A DNA stretch of 64,000 bases. Origin: Oscillospiraceae bacterium. GTDB lineage: Bacteria; Bacillota; Clostridia; Oscillospirales; Ruminococcaceae. This document shows, piece after piece, positions 51,901 to 61,060 of this stretch (the first letter of the stretch is position 1; each line of letters starts with the position of its first letter). The stretch covers positions 124,001 through 188,000 of the forward strand of contig JAJQBX010000032.1 in NCBI GenBank assembly GCA_021203065.1, written 5' to 3'. The position numbers were made by a program, and so were the translations under genes. The notes under the pieces are model-generated. The model saw only the letters and a list, made by a program, of their open reading frames with translations. It was not told where the DNA came from and did not search any database.

Positions 51901-52670
51901 TTAGCTGAAAGGTACGAATTCACTTTACTTGTGACGTTCTTCTCCATGCCGTCTTTGACAGTGAAAAATATTGTAACATCTGTGGGGATTTCGAGGGTTT
52001 CCCGATATGCCTCATATAGCCTTGAAGTTGCCCCGTCCCAAAGTTCTTCAATGCAATCCTCGGTGACTATGGCGTTGTTAAGAGCACCTCTGACATTCCA
52101 GACGCTTGTGTAAGAGCTGATAATACCTACTAAGGTAAACTCTTTGACGACGTCATACTCTTCGTCGTCAATAGTGAAAGTCACAATGAGATTGATCTTT
52201 TGATCAAGGCTTGAGCTGAAGCCCAGTCTCGAGAGAACCGAGGATTCAACAGCGATTTCATCACTGTTTTTTGGCATGCGTCCGCTTTGCAACTGGATTC
52301 CCATATCGATAAGAGAATCATCAACAGTGCCGAGATTTAAAGTGTCGGTACTTTTGACGCCGAAATTCTCATATTCTTCGGTGTATTCGGAAACAGTTCC
52401 GTAGGTAACACTGATTCCGATGTTATCAAGCCAGTCGTAAGACTCGAGATATTCTTTGTCAGCGGTCTCATCCTCAGCGATAAATGAAGCATACCAAGTT
52501 CCGAAGGTGTCCGAATACAGCTGTGAATTAGTTGATGAAATACTGCTTGAATAGCTCAGAAGCATAATAGCAAACGCAAATGAGATAAGTAGGACGATGA
52601 AAATCAGCAGAGACTGCCTTTTTCTTCGCCTCATTCCCTGAATTGCAAGCGAAAAGATATTTTTAATCAT
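51795..52670 (-). CDS. FtsX/MacB-type ABC permease, N-terminal part (frameshifted)
   Basis: 291 residues. The start MIKNIFSLAIQGMRRRKRQS leads into a first membrane helix (LLIFIVLLISFAFAIMLLSY) and an outer MacB-like domain. The last 38 residues (from about SSSKPVRF) are out of frame. A one-base loss near 51902 shifts the frame; in the alternate frame the protein continues smoothly (SLIFKTRTLSVNTAVELDEE). GAGG precedes the start. No ATPase gene is adjacent, so the partner must be encoded elsewhere. Confidence 0.8.
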   Translation of the reverse strand: MIKNIFSLAIQGMRRRKRQSLLIFIVLLISFAFAIMLLSYSSSISSTNSQLYSDTFGTWYASFIAEDETADKEYLESYDWLDNIGISVTYGTVSEYTEEYENFGVKSTDTLNLGTVDDSLIDMGIQLQSGRMPKNSDEIAVESSVLSRLGFSSSLDQKINLIVTFTIDDEEYDVVKEFTLVGIISSYTSVWNVRGALNNAIVTEDCIEELWDGATSRLYEAYRETLEIPTDVTIFFTVKDGMEKNVTSKVNSYLSANHSSSKPVRFQSTPLLSLTKRTPRSILSMSGLFLE

Positions 52671-52708
52671 AATTATTGCCTCCTCATGAATTATTCTTTC
52701 CGATTAAT

Positions 52709-52737
52709 ATAGTAGCACATATTATGAGCTTTGTCAA
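52709..52737 (-). promoter_or_regulatory. Sigma-A promoter of the orphan FtsX permease
   Basis: Minus strand TTGACA (52737-52732), 17-base spacer, TACTAT (52714-52709), about 39 bases upstream of the start codon. Confidence 0.75.
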
Positions 52738-52770
52738 GACTATATTTGACGTTTTTAGAATAAATCTGCA

Positions 52771-52805
52771 AAAAAATCTTCCCGAAATCAAAGTCCCGGG
52801 GAGAT
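52771..52805 (-). terminator. Intrinsic terminator of the 287-residue membrane protein gene
   Basis: On the minus strand ATCTCCCCG pairs with CGGGAAGAT apart from one mismatch, followed by a run of seven T. Confidence 0.75.
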
Positions 52806-52809
52806 GCTT

Positions 52810-53673
52810 TTAATCCACATTCAAAAACGTCAGATAGTTTTTGCTGGTAGGAATTGTGATGGTCGAGGCTTTCCATTCGGCGTTTTCTCCAAAGCGGTAG
52901 CGGAGCTTGTAGGAGGCGGCAGTGGTTTCGCCGGACTCGTTGTAGTCCTCATTTACAACCCATTCAATGTCAGGAGTAACGCCTCTCGTTGAGTATTTGG
53001 CTATTCTGACTGAGTAGCCCTCTTCAACAAGAGTGAAGAAACGGTAGTTAACATCCATGTCGTTCGGCTCGACGACGATTATTACTTTGCCACGGTCGTT
53101 GTCCTGAACATCGATGATGTAGTAGCGGTATTTTCCGTCAGGGGAAACACTGTTTGCGTTCAGTTCGGCAATCTTGTCCATGTCGTATTCGTCGGTTATC
53201 GCCGTGTCGGTTACGCTCGAGTCGAGGATAGTCTCAACAGCTGAGCCGCCGAACAGCGTGCTGATGATGTAGAATACAACAATTCCAACGATGAAGAGTA
53301 TAAGATAGAACGAGCCCCAGATTATCTTTGGGGTATCTCCAGCACCGCAGATGAAGAACATGAGAACTCCGACAACGAACGGAGGGATAAACATTGCTGG
53401 TGCAGATGAGCTGAACAGCACAAGTATGAAGACGGGAATCAGCAACAGGAGTGACACTATCCTCGTAAAGAACTGGTTTCTCGTCATCATCATGAGAACG
53501 AAGAAGATAACGTTTAATGCGATGTAGACGATGTAAAACGACGTTTCGTTTTTAAGCTCTATGGTGTATAGAAATGCCCACATAGCCAGAACGCTTATCA
53601 GTAGCAGATATAAGAGGTTAAAGCAGGAAATGCCGAACCGTACATATTTATTTGATATGGTGAGTTTGTCCAA
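52810..53673 (-). CDS. Multi-pass membrane protein of unknown function
   Basis: 287 residues from a TTG start that follows AAAGGAG. Four or five hydrophobic segments fill the first 160 residues (FNLLYLLLISVLAMWAFLY; IVYIALNVIFFVLMMMT; IVSLLLLIPVFILVLF; IIWGSFYLILFIVGIVVFYI). The C-terminal 125 residues are a soluble beta-rich domain (YRYYIIDVQDNDRGKVIIVV; YKLRYRFGENAEWKAS). I do not recognise the family. It has its own promoter and terminator and faces away from lepA's product on the same strand. Confidence 0.72.
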   Translation of the reverse strand: MDKLTISNKYVRFGISCFNLLYLLLISVLAMWAFLYTIELKNETSFYIVYIALNVIFFVLMMMTRNQFFTRIVSLLLLIPVFILVLFSSSAPAMFIPPFVVGVLMFFICGAGDTPKIIWGSFYLILFIVGIVVFYIISTLFGGSAVETILDSSVTDTAITDEYDMDKIAELNANSVSPDGKYRYYIIDVQDNDRGKVIIVVEPNDMDVNYRFFTLVEEGYSVRIAKYSTRGVTPDIEWVVNEDYNESGETTAASYKLRYRFGENAEWKASTITIPTSKNYLTFLNVD

Positions 53674-53710
53674 GCTGTCTTAGCTCCTTTCAGCGACGGT
53701 ACTTATATAG

Positions 53711-53739
53711 ATTATACCGTGAAGCAGTCAAAAATGCAA
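53711..53739 (-). promoter_or_regulatory. Sigma-A promoter of the 287-residue membrane protein
   Basis: Minus strand TTGCAT (53739-53734), 17-base spacer, TATAAT (53716-53711). Confidence 0.75.
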
Positions 53740-53780
53740 CCCGTCCATGTGATTTGTATTCGATTTGTAAACACTTTGGT

Positions 53781-55595
53781 TTAATCGGAATCAAGCTTCA
53801 GGACGCTCATGAAAGCCTCCTGCGGAACTTCGACAGAGCCAAGCTGTCTCATCCGCTTCTTGCCCTCTTTCTGCTTTTCGAGAAGCTTCTTCTTGCGGGT
53901 GATGTCGCCGCCGTAGCACTTAGCTAAAACGTCCTTGCGGTAAGCCTTGACCGTCTCACGGGCGATAATTTTTCCACCGATAGCCGCCTGAATCGGAATT
54001 TCGAATAACTGGCGGGGAATGTTGTCCCGAAGCTTTTCGCAAAGCCGCCTTGCTCTCGGATAAGCCCTGTCCTGATGGACAATAAACGAAAGCGCATCGA
54101 CGATTTCGCTGTTAAGAAGCAAATCGAGCTTCACAAGCTTACTTTCCTGATAGCCAATCGGTTCATAGTCGTAGGAGGCGTAGCCACGGGTTCTCGACTT
54201 AAGCGTGTCGAAGAAGTCGTATATAACTTCATTCAGCGGGAGTTTGTAGTGAATATCAACTCTTGTGTCGTCGATATACTTCATATCCTTGAATGTGCCT
54301 CTGCGCTCCTGACAAAGCTCCATTATATTTCCGACATATTCGCTTGGCGAGAAGATATGTGCGCTGATTATCGGTTCTTCCGCAAGCTTGATGAGTGACG
54401 GGTCAGGGTAGTTTGTCGGGTTGTCAATATATCTGACTTCACCAGACATCATAGTGACCCTGTAGATAACCGACGGCGCAGTAGTGATGAGGTCCAGATT
54501 ATACTCTCTTTCAAGCCTCTCCTGAATAATATCCATGTGTAGGAGTCCCAAGAAACCACATCTGAATCCAAAGCCAAGAGCCACTGATGTCTCAGGCTCA
54601 AACGTCAGCGAAGCGTCGTTCAGCTGTAGCTTTTCAAGGGCATCACGGAGATCTCCATACTTCGAACCGTCAGCAGGATATATTCCCGAGAAGACCATCG
54701 ACTGGACGTTTCTGTAGCCCGGAAGCGGCTTTTCGCAGGGATTTTCTGCATTGGTTACCGTGTCGCCGACCTTGGTATCACGGATGCTTTTTATGGATGC
54801 CGCAATATATCCAACCTCTCCGGCTTTGAGGATTCCCGACGGAATAAGCTCAGTAGCACCCATATAACCGATTTCAACCGTCTGGAACTCAGATCCCGTT
54901 GCCATCATCCGTATTGTATCGCCAACCCTGACAGTACCCTCCTTGACTCTGACATATATGATAACGCCCTTGTAGGAGTCATAGTAGCTGTCAAATATAA
55001 GGCAGCTGAGTGGAGCGTTCGGATCGCCCTTCGGGGCAGGGAAGTCGGTAATAGCTCTTTCAAGAACCTCACGTATATTGATTCCAAGCTTTGCAGAAAT
55101 TCTCGGTGCGTCTTCAGCAGGAAGTCCGATAACATTCTCAATCTCAGCGATTGCACCTTCCGGGTTTGCACTTGGCAGGTCAATCTTGTTGATAACCGGA
55201 AGAATCTCGAGGTCGTGTTCAAGTGCTAAGTAGGTATTGGCAAGCGTCTGTGCCTCAATTCCCTGAGAAGCATCCACAACCAATATTGCGCCCTCACAAG
55301 CCGCCAGAGAACGTGAAACCTCATAGTTGAAGTCGACGTGACCGGGGGTGTCTATAAGATTGAACACATAGGTCTTGCCGTTGTCCGCTTTGTAGTTGAG
55401 ACGAACTGCACGAGCCTTGATGGTGATTCCTCTCTCACGCTCAATATCCATATTGTCAAGAAGTTGGTCTGACATATCTCGGAGTGCGACAGTTTCCGTA
55501 AGCTCAAGAATCCTGTCGGCAAGGGTAGATTTTCCGTGGTCTATGTGTGCGATAATGCAAAAGTTTCTTATGTTTTCCTGTTCAATGCTGTCCAT
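53781..55595 (-). CDS. lepA: Elongation factor 4 (LepA)
   Basis: 604 residues from the ATG at 55595; a GTG four codons upstream is too near AAAGG to be preferred. GTPase motifs are [17 protein letters not shown] and NKIDLP. The body contains the LepA-specific C-terminal region ([40 protein letters not shown]). LepA is a ribosome-binding GTPase that acts on stalled or mispositioned ribosomes under stress. Its length matches the family. It has its own promoter. Confidence 0.98.
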   Translation of the reverse strand: MDSIEQENIRNFCIIAHIDHGKSTLADRILELTETVALRDMSDQLLDNMDIERERGITIKARAVRLNYKADNGKTYVFNLIDTPGHVDFNYEVSRSLAACEGAILVVDASQGIEAQTLANTYLALEHDLEILPVINKIDLPSANPEGAIAEIENVIGLPAEDAPRISAKLGINIREVLERAITDFPAPKGDPNAPLSCLIFDSYYDSYKGVIIYVRVKEGTVRVGDTIRMMATGSEFQTVEIGYMGATELIPSGILKAGEVGYIAASIKSIRDTKVGDTVTNAENPCEKPLPGYRNVQSMVFSGIYPADGSKYGDLRDALEKLQLNDASLTFEPETSVALGFGFRCGFLGLLHMDIIQERLEREYNLDLITTAPSVIYRVTMMSGEVRYIDNPTNYPDPSLIKLAEEPIISAHIFSPSEYVGNIMELCQERRGTFKDMKYIDDTRVDIHYKLPLNEVIYDFFDTLKSRTRGYASYDYEPIGYQESKLVKLDLLLNSEIVDALSFIVHQDRAYPRARRLCEKLRDNIPRQLFEIPIQAAIGGKIIARETVKAYRKDVLAKCYGGDITRKKKLLEKQKEGKKRMRQLGSVEVPQEAFMSVLKLDSD

Positions 55596-55639
55596 TGCCG
55601 CCCACACCTTTCTTTGTTAGTCAATATTCATAGACCTTT

Positions 55640-55668
55640 ATTATAGCACATTTTGACCGGTGTGTAAA
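55640..55668 (-). promoter_or_regulatory. Sigma-A promoter of lepA
   Basis: Minus strand TTTACA (55668-55663), 17-base spacer, TATAAT (55645-55640). Confidence 0.8.
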
Positions 55669-55780
55669 CCTTGGAATCACTAATTTTTTCAAGTCAGACA
55701 TAATTGATGAAAGCCGAGGCACAAAGCTGTATTTCAATTTGCACATTCGGTGAAATCGAAATGAAAGTTTATCAATTCGT

Positions 55781-55808
55781 TTGCATTCTCAAAAAAACGT
55801 GTTATACT
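55781..55808 (+). promoter_or_regulatory. Sigma-A promoter of the zinc-ribbon membrane protein
   Basis: TTGCAT (55781-55786), 16-base spacer, TATACT (55803-55808), 33 bases before the start codon. Confidence 0.7.
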
Positions 55809-55841
55809 TAGATTGGTACGAATGTAGAAAGGAGAGAGCCA

Positions 55842-56882
55842 ATGCCAATTTATGTAGGTCAGCCCTGTTCATCTTGTGGCAGGATATTAACTAAAACAGA
55901 CGATATTGTTGTTTGTCCGGAATGCGGTTCTCCGTATCATAGAGATTGTTATATAAGAGAAGGAATGTGCACAAACACTCATCTCCATGAAACAGGTGAG
56001 AGCTGGCAGCCAACCGTTGACACTTCAAAGACAGAGAAGAAAAAACTCATCTGTCCAAACTGTGGTGCTGAAAACGATCCTGAAGCGGCGTTTTGCTGCA
56101 CATGCGGCGCACCAGTCAATATGGAGAAAGCCTCAGGCGGATACCAAGGAACAAACACAGGAAATTACAACAGGAATCCATATGGCAATGGTGGTTATCA
56201 GAACGGAAACTACCAGAACCAGAATGGCAATTATCAGAATCAGAATGGCTATGGTCGTCCTTATGGTAACCCATACATGGGCGGAATGGGCGGCGGCTTC
56301 CCGTTCTTCGGAAGCGGCGCATACAGTGCTGATTATGCCATTGGAGACCACACAGTTGCCGAGTATTCCGACTATGTCGGCTCAAACAGCCCATATTTCA
56401 TCCCGAAGTTCATTCGATTTGAAAATGGCAAGAAGTGGTCTTTTAACTTCTCTGCATTTTTCTTCCCGCATATTTATTTCTTCTACAGGAAGATGATTCG
56501 TGAGGGAATTGTAGCACTTCTTCTGACTGCGTTGTCTTCAATACCGACGCTTATTTACTACCTTGTCCTTTATGGCTTTGTGGGTGAAGCAATTGTTAAT
56601 TCGTCATCGTTTTTGGTAGTATATAACATTTGCTCCATCTTATCTTATGCAATAAGCCTTGCTGCAGGACTATTTGCAAACTATCTGTATTACAGAAAGG
56701 CGAAAGCCGATCTTGACAAGATTAAAACTGAGATAGTCGAATATGGTTCTCAACGTGAAGCACTCATGACCAAGGGTGGAACTTCTATGGCATATGCTAT
56801 CGGTTCTGTTGTTGCGTTAACTGTTGTCTTTTTGGCGGTAATGATGGTAGTTATGGGAGCAAGCGGTGGAACTTCGGCATAG
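55842..56882 (+). CDS. Zinc-ribbon/RING-like membrane protein with DUF2628-like domain
   Basis: 346 residues. Two zinc-binding modules open the protein: C-x2-C and C-x2-C with His (CSSCGRIL, CPECGSPYHRDC), then a zinc ribbon (CPNCGAEN, CCTCGAP). Residues about 98-160 are low complexity, rich in Asn, Gln, Gly and Tyr with NYQNQNG repeats. The rest is a membrane domain of the DUF2628 kind (FSAFFFPHIYFFYRKMIREG) with three or four helices and a final hydrophobic segment. This architecture is common in gut Ruminococcaceae; its role is unknown. GGAGAG precedes the start. Confidence 0.8.
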   Translation: MPIYVGQPCSSCGRILTKTDDIVVCPECGSPYHRDCYIREGMCTNTHLHETGESWQPTVDTSKTEKKKLICPNCGAENDPEAAFCCTCGAPVNMEKASGGYQGTNTGNYNRNPYGNGGYQNGNYQNQNGNYQNQNGYGRPYGNPYMGGMGGGFPFFGSGAYSADYAIGDHTVAEYSDYVGSNSPYFIPKFIRFENGKKWSFNFSAFFFPHIYFFYRKMIREGIVALLLTALSSIPTLIYYLVLYGFVGEAIVNSSSFLVVYNICSILSYAISLAAGLFANYLYYRKAKADLDKIKTEIVEYGSQREALMTKGGTSMAYAIGSVVALTVVFLAVMMVVMGASGGTSA

Positions 56883-56920
56883 TATATAACCGCATGCTAA
56901 AGAAATATCGTGATTTATTT

Positions 56921-56953
56921 CGGATTTGTCAAAAGTTTTGCTTGACAAATCCG
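56921..56953 (+). terminator. Perfect 12-base-pair inverted repeat, terminator-like, overlapping the rpsF promoter
   Basis: CGGATTTGTCAA and TTGACAAATCCG form a perfect stem with a nine-base loop, followed by ATTTGTTTT. It could end the upstream transcript. The right arm contains the -35 box of the rpsF promoter, so it could also be a regulator site. Confidence 0.65.
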
Positions 56954-56970
56954 ATTTGTTTTGGTATACT
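56942..56970 (+). promoter_or_regulatory. Sigma-A promoter of the rpsF-ssb-rpsR operon
   Basis: TTGACA (56942-56947), 17-base spacer, TATACT (56965-56970). The leader to 57029 contains GC-rich complementary tracts (CCGTC, GGCGGGCGG) where an S6:S18-binding leader would be expected, but I cannot confirm that fold. Confidence 0.8.
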
Positions 56971-57028
56971 ATCTTAGTTATCCTTGTCCGTCGAAAGTGG
57001 CGGGCGGAATCCAGAAGGAGGTGCAATT

Positions 57029-57325
57029 ATGGCAAAATTATCTGAGAACTACGAAGCTATGGTGGTTTTCTCAACCAAAGCGGGCGACGAGGCAGTTGCT
57101 GAGCTTGTCGCTAAATTCAAGGACATGATCGAAGCAAACGGAACTCTTGCCGAAGTTGACGAATGGGGAAAGCGCAAGCTTGCCTATGCTATCAACTACG
57201 AGACAGAGGGTTACTACGTAGTTTACACTTTCGAGTCCAAGCCCGACTTCCCAGCCGAGTTTGACCGTGTCCTCAACATTACCGACGGCGTACTTCGTTC
57301 CTTAGTCATCGCTAAGAACAGCTGA
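57029..57325 (+). CDS. rpsF: 30S ribosomal protein S6
   Basis: 98 residues from the ATG with AAGGAGG; an earlier in-frame GTG lies in the leader. The sequence MAKLSENYEAMVVF, WGKRKLAYAINYETEGYYV and the short beta-alpha-beta layout are standard for S6, which pairs with S18 on the 30S platform. First gene of the conserved rpsF-ssb-rpsR operon. Confidence 0.98.
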   Translation: MAKLSENYEAMVVFSTKAGDEAVAELVAKFKDMIEANGTLAEVDEWGKRKLAYAINYETEGYYVVYTFESKPDFPAEFDRVLNITDGVLRSLVIAKNS

Positions 57326-57340
57326 TTGGAGGAGTAAGTA

Positions 57341-57814
57341 ATGCTGAACAGAGTAATTTTGATGGGTAGAATAACCCGTGACCTTGAAATCAAGCAGTCT
57401 GCAAGTGGAACTTCGATTCTTAACTTCACTATTGCTGTCGACAGAAGCTATGTAAGACAGGGTGAAGAGCGTCAGGCGGATTTCATCAACTGTGTTGCGT
57501 TTAATCAGCGTGCTGAATTTATCAACAAATATTTCGGCAAGGGCAGAATGATTGCTATCGAGGGTACTTTACAGACAAGAACCTATGATGACAAGAACGG
57601 AACCAAGCATTATGTCACTGAGGTTATCGTTGACAACACTTCATTCACTGGCGAGAAGGCTTCTGATAATGGCGGTTCGTCCTCATATCAGTCCAACTAT
57701 CGTCAGCCTACCCAGCAGCAACCCGCTTATAATGAGCCGGCTTCGAATCCTATCGCTATCGGAAATATGGACGATTTCGAGGAGATTCTTAGCGACGACG
57801 GCGTTCCGTTCTGA
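57341..57814 (+). CDS. ssb: Single-stranded DNA-binding protein
   Basis: 157 residues; GGAGGAG precedes the ATG. OB fold at about 1-105 (MLNRVILMGRITRDLEI; ADFINCVAFNQRAEF), then a flexible Gln/Ser/Asn-rich linker, and the acidic tip DDGVPF that binds partner proteins (the usual form is DDDIPF). It covers single strands during replication and repair. Confidence 0.97.
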   Translation: MLNRVILMGRITRDLEIKQSASGTSILNFTIAVDRSYVRQGEERQADFINCVAFNQRAEFINKYFGKGRMIAIEGTLQTRTYDDKNGTKHYVTEVIVDNTSFTGEKASDNGGSSSYQSNYRQPTQQQPAYNEPASNPIAIGNMDDFEEILSDDGVPF

Positions 57815-57856
57815 CCTTAGTCAGAGCGTGATAATCTTTGAAAGGAGAATTTCACC

Positions 57857-58102
57857 ATGGAAAGAAATACTGTCGGTGCAAGACCGACAAAGAGACCGAG
57901 AAAAAAGGTTTGCATGTTCTGTGCTGACAGAGCAGAGACCATCGATTACAAAGACACTGCAAAGCTTCGTAAGTGCCTCACTGAGCGTTCCAAGATTTTG
58001 CCCAGACGTGTAACCGGAACCTGTGCATATCATCAGCGTGAACTCACCAAGGCTGTAAAGAGAGCAAGATACGTTGCACTTCTGCCTTATTCTTCCGATT
58101 GA
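57857..58102 (+). CDS. rpsR: 30S ribosomal protein S18
   Basis: 81 residues; AAAGGAG precedes the [18 protein letters not shown] is the Cys-containing N-terminal form of S18, and [16 protein letters not shown] is the conserved C-terminal helix. Last gene of the operon, closed by a terminator. Confidence 0.97.
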   Translation: MERNTVGARPTKRPRKKVCMFCADRAETIDYKDTAKLRKCLTERSKILPRRVTGTCAYHQRELTKAVKRARYVALLPYSSD

Positions 58103-58126
58103 TCGGGAACAGGTCAAATAAATCAG

Positions 58127-58157
58127 AAAGCCGAAGGTTCAATCCTCCGGCTTTTTT
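58127..58157. terminator. Bidirectional intrinsic terminator between rpsR and the M42 peptidase gene
   Basis: AAAGCCG and CGGCTTT pair with inner AGG/CCT, followed by TTTT on the plus strand; the complement also ends in T-rich sequence. Confidence 0.85.
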
Positions 58158-58171
58158 ATGTTCATCAGTTT

Positions 58172-59218
58172 TCAGACATTCAGATAGCCTTTTAGCACTT
58201 TCAGGGTATTCATAATTCCGTCAACATGGCTTCTTTCGTAACCATGGCTGGCGTATACTCCCGCTCCGATAAGACCGTGGCGGATGTCATATCCTGCTCT
58301 CAGAGTAGCTTCAACATCAGAGCCGTAGTGCGGATAAACGTCGACTGCATAATCTGCGCCCTCTTTTTTTGCGGCAGCTATGAGCTTTGAAACTACCTCG
58401 TAGCTGTAAGGTCCTCCTGAATCTTTGGCACAGATAGAAACCTGTCTTTCGGTGCAGGTTAGCCCGTTTCCGACACATCCCATATCGACGCTTATCGCCT
58501 CGGTAACGCCCTCAGGAACAGAGGCAGAGCCGCCGTGACCTACTTCTTCATAAACGGTGACGTGAATATAAGTCTTCCTTGGAAGCCTGATTCCATTGTC
58601 TGCAACATACTTTGCAAAACCTAAGAGAATTCCCACGGAAAGCTTGTCGTCTAAGAATCTCGATTTGATATAGCCCGACTGAGTGAGCCTCGTCCTCGGC
58701 TCAAAGCAAACAATGTCACCAACTGAAATGCCAAGCTTTTTGACATCGTCTGCGGAGCTTACATTCTCGTCGATGACGACCTCCATATTGTCAAAGCTTC
58801 TCTTTGCTGTACTGTATTCTCCGTTGACATGAACGCTTGCATTGCACAGCTGGAGAGTTCCCTCGTAAACAAGTTGCTCACGGGTGTATATTCTTACGTT
58901 TTCAGCTTCGGCGTTGTTGGCTTCCATTCCGCCTAAGTTGGTTATCTTAAGCCGTCCCGAGCCGGTAATCTCGCAGACCATACCGCCTAAAGTATCAGTA
59001 TGAGCCTCTAAAAGAAGTGCATCGTCCTTGGCTGTCCCTCCTAAGTCAACGATAACTCCGCCTTTTTCGGTTATTGAAGCTTTGAAGCCTAAGTCCTCAA
59101 ACTGCTCTTTGACCCATGTTGCTGCTCTTTCGGTGAATCCGGAAGGGCTGTCTATAGCTAAAAGCTCATAGGTTTTGGTTCTCGCAAAATCACGGTATTT
59201 GGCGTCCATTTCGGGCAT
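58172..59218 (-). CDS. M42 family metallo-aminopeptidase (glutamyl aminopeptidase type)
   Basis: 348 residues; AAGGAG lies eight bases before the ATG. M42 features: LLEAHTDTLGGMV (metal-binding His and Asp), SRFLDDKLSVG (bridging Asp), VYEEVGHGG (catalytic and metal Glu), SVDMGCVG (metal Asp) and YASHGYERSH (final His). These cobalt- or zinc-dependent enzymes trim peptides from the N-terminus in the cytoplasm. It follows a glycosyltransferase gene 12 bases away on the same strand. Confidence 0.95.
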   Translation of the reverse strand: MPEMDAKYRDFARTKTYELLAIDSPSGFTERAATWVKEQFEDLGFKASITEKGGVIVDLGGTAKDDALLLEAHTDTLGGMVCEITGSGRLKITNLGGMEANNAEAENVRIYTREQLVYEGTLQLCNASVHVNGEYSTAKRSFDNMEVVIDENVSSADDVKKLGISVGDIVCFEPRTRLTQSGYIKSRFLDDKLSVGILLGFAKYVADNGIRLPRKTYIHVTVYEEVGHGGSASVPEGVTEAISVDMGCVGNGLTCTERQVSICAKDSGGPYSYEVVSKLIAAAKKEGADYAVDVYPHYGSDVEATLRAGYDIRHGLIGAGVYASHGYERSHVDGIMNTLKVLKGYLNV

Positions 59219-59230
59219 ATCAACATCTCC

Positions 59231-60370
59231 TTAGTTATTATCAGTGAGTGCGAAATCAGATGAGACCAGCTTTTCAGCCAGATTGCAAATGTCTGATGCC
59301 GCATGCGGATTAATAATGTCTTGCTGTCTTTTTATCATATCAAGCCGGTGCTGTCTGTCACCGAGATATTCAAGGGCATTATATATACTCTTCTTGTCCG
59401 GCTTGACTTTAAGACTCATGCCCTGACCCGAAAAGTAGTTCATGTTTATAGTCTCACAGCCGGGAATCGGCGTTATGTGTGCTATCGGAATGCCTGCCGC
59501 AGCTGCCTCGGTTGACGAAAGCCCACCCGGCTTTGTAAAGCAAACCTCACTGAGCCGGAAAAGCTCAGGCATTTTGTCGGTAAAGCGATAGAGGATAATG
59601 TCGTTCCCGTAAATCGCAAAGAGCTTTTCGAAAAGCTTGTTGTTATTTCCGCAGACAACTATCAGCTTCGTGTGACCGTCCTGATGACACCATTCCTCAA
59701 GAAGTCTGACTATCTTTTTGAGCTTTCCTGCGCCCATGCTTCCACCGCAGACAAGGAGATACTTGTATGCGGGGTCAAGCTCGAGCTCTTTTTTCAGGTC
59801 TTCCTTTGAAGCCTTGACTGAGAATTTCTGGCTTGTAGGAATTCCATAGCCATACATGTTTTGAAGAGGCAATCCTCTCCGGGCAAATTCCGAAACATGA
59901 TCCTTGCTTGGAGCGATGAAAGCATCGGTTTTGACCTCCGCTTCAAACGGAATACAGGTGTAGTCGGTGGCGATAAAAATTGTTTTCGGAAGATTAAAGC
60001 CCTTGTCCTTGAGCGTCGTCAGCATTTCGCCGGCAAACAGGTGGGTGGTGATGATTACGTCGTAGTGGTTTTCCTCGAGATGCTTTTCCAGAGCCTTTGC
60101 TGGTTTTCGGTTGGCAAAATATATCGGCGAACGACATGGAAGTTTTGCCACGGCATCGCCGATCTTATAAGCAAGCCCGAACAGTCTGGGAGTGGATGTA
60201 ACAGTTCTTATATATGCGTTGTCGACAAACTTTGCCAGAAAACTGCTTTCAAGTGTATATGGGTTTATGAATTCCGTTTCGTGTCCTCGTCTTTCGAGCT
60301 CTTCCTTGACGGCACGTGCGGCGGCATTGTGCCCGCCACCAGTTCCCATAGAAAGTATCAATGCTTCCAT
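59231..60370 (-). CDS. Processive diacylglycerol/monogalactosyldiacylglycerol-synthase-like glycosyltransferase (GT28)
   Basis: 379 residues; the ATG follows GAGG. The N-terminal SMGTGGGHNAAARAVKEEL is the MGDG-synthase/UgtP motif, and KPGGLSSTEAAAAGIP is the nucleotide-sugar-binding motif of GT-B enzymes. Members transfer glucose or galactose to diacylglycerol, making membrane glycolipids that can anchor lipoteichoic acid. The start lies inside the end of plsY (13-base overlap), which fits a joint role in membrane lipid supply. Sugar and acceptor are inferred. Confidence 0.9.
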   Translation of the reverse strand: MEALILSMGTGGGHNAAARAVKEELERRGHETEFINPYTLESSFLAKFVDNAYIRTVTSTPRLFGLAYKIGDAVAKLPCRSPIYFANRKPAKALEKHLEENHYDVIITTHLFAGEMLTTLKDKGFNLPKTIFIATDYTCIPFEAEVKTDAFIAPSKDHVSEFARRGLPLQNMYGYGIPTSQKFSVKASKEDLKKELELDPAYKYLLVCGGSMGAGKLKKIVRLLEEWCHQDGHTKLIVVCGNNNKLFEKLFAIYGNDIILYRFTDKMPELFRLSEVCFTKPGGLSSTEAAAAGIPIAHITPIPGCETINMNYFSGQGMSLKVKPDKKSIYNALEYLGDRQHRLDMIKRQQDIINPHAASDICNLAEKLVSSDFALTDNN

Positions 60371-60999
60371 GCTAAATTAACCTCAATTTCTTCCCGTTCT
60401 TCCGGACTCCTGTGGAGTCTGAACATGACCGCAACTGTGATCAGTACAAAACCTATTGGCAGAGAAACCAACCCCGTTTTCAAACCAAAAATGCTCATTG
60501 CAATCAAGGTGGTTAAATATGATATTGCCGTTCTGTATAAATGCGGTGATATTTTTAAGATAACAGAGAAGAAGATAAACGAAATTGCCATGAAAAAGAC
60601 AGGCTGATACGTGGGAATAAGCCCCAGAAGGCAGCCAAAAGTAGTTGCAATTCCTTTTCCTCCGTTAAAGTTGTTGAAGATAGAAAAAGCATGTCCGATT
60701 ACAGGAGCGGCAAGGACAAGTGCAAAAGCAATATCTGTACAGGGCGTGGCATCGGAATATGTACCAAACATAAAGAACAGTCTTATCGGAATTATCCCTT
60801 TCAGAACATCGCATATAAGTGTGAGAAGCCCGCACCAGAAGCCGCCATACGTGAATGCGTTCGAAGCTCCGGGGTTATGGTCTTTGGCTTTTTCAATTAT
60901 GTCTCCCTTACGGAATATTTTTGCCCATACCTGAGCAAAGAGTATACTGCCGCAGAGGTAGCCTAGTATAATAAATGGCAATACTGGCAGCAGGAACAT
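60358..60999 (-). CDS. plsY: Acyl-phosphate:glycerol-3-phosphate acyltransferase
   Basis: 213 residues with five membrane helices. PlsY motifs are GSILFAQV, HNPGASNAFTYGG and GHAFSIFNNFNGGKGIATTFG, which bind acyl phosphate and glycerol 3-phosphate. It makes lysophosphatidic acid, the first step of phospholipid synthesis. AAAGGA precedes the ATG. It is cotranscribed with the glycosyltransferase. Confidence 0.97.
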   Translation of the reverse strand: MFLLPVLPFIILGYLCGSILFAQVWAKIFRKGDIIEKAKDHNPGASNAFTYGGFWCGLLTLICDVLKGIIPIRLFFMFGTYSDATPCTDIAFALVLAAPVIGHAFSIFNNFNGGKGIATTFGCLLGLIPTYQPVFFMAISFIFFSVILKISPHLYRTAISYLTTLIAMSIFGLKTGLVSLPIGFVLITVAVMFRLHRSPEEREEIEVNLAWKH

Positions 61000-61060
61000 A
61001 AAATCACATCCTTTTAGTGTGTATGGTTGTTGCTACTCATCAATTATTTATTCCTTATTT

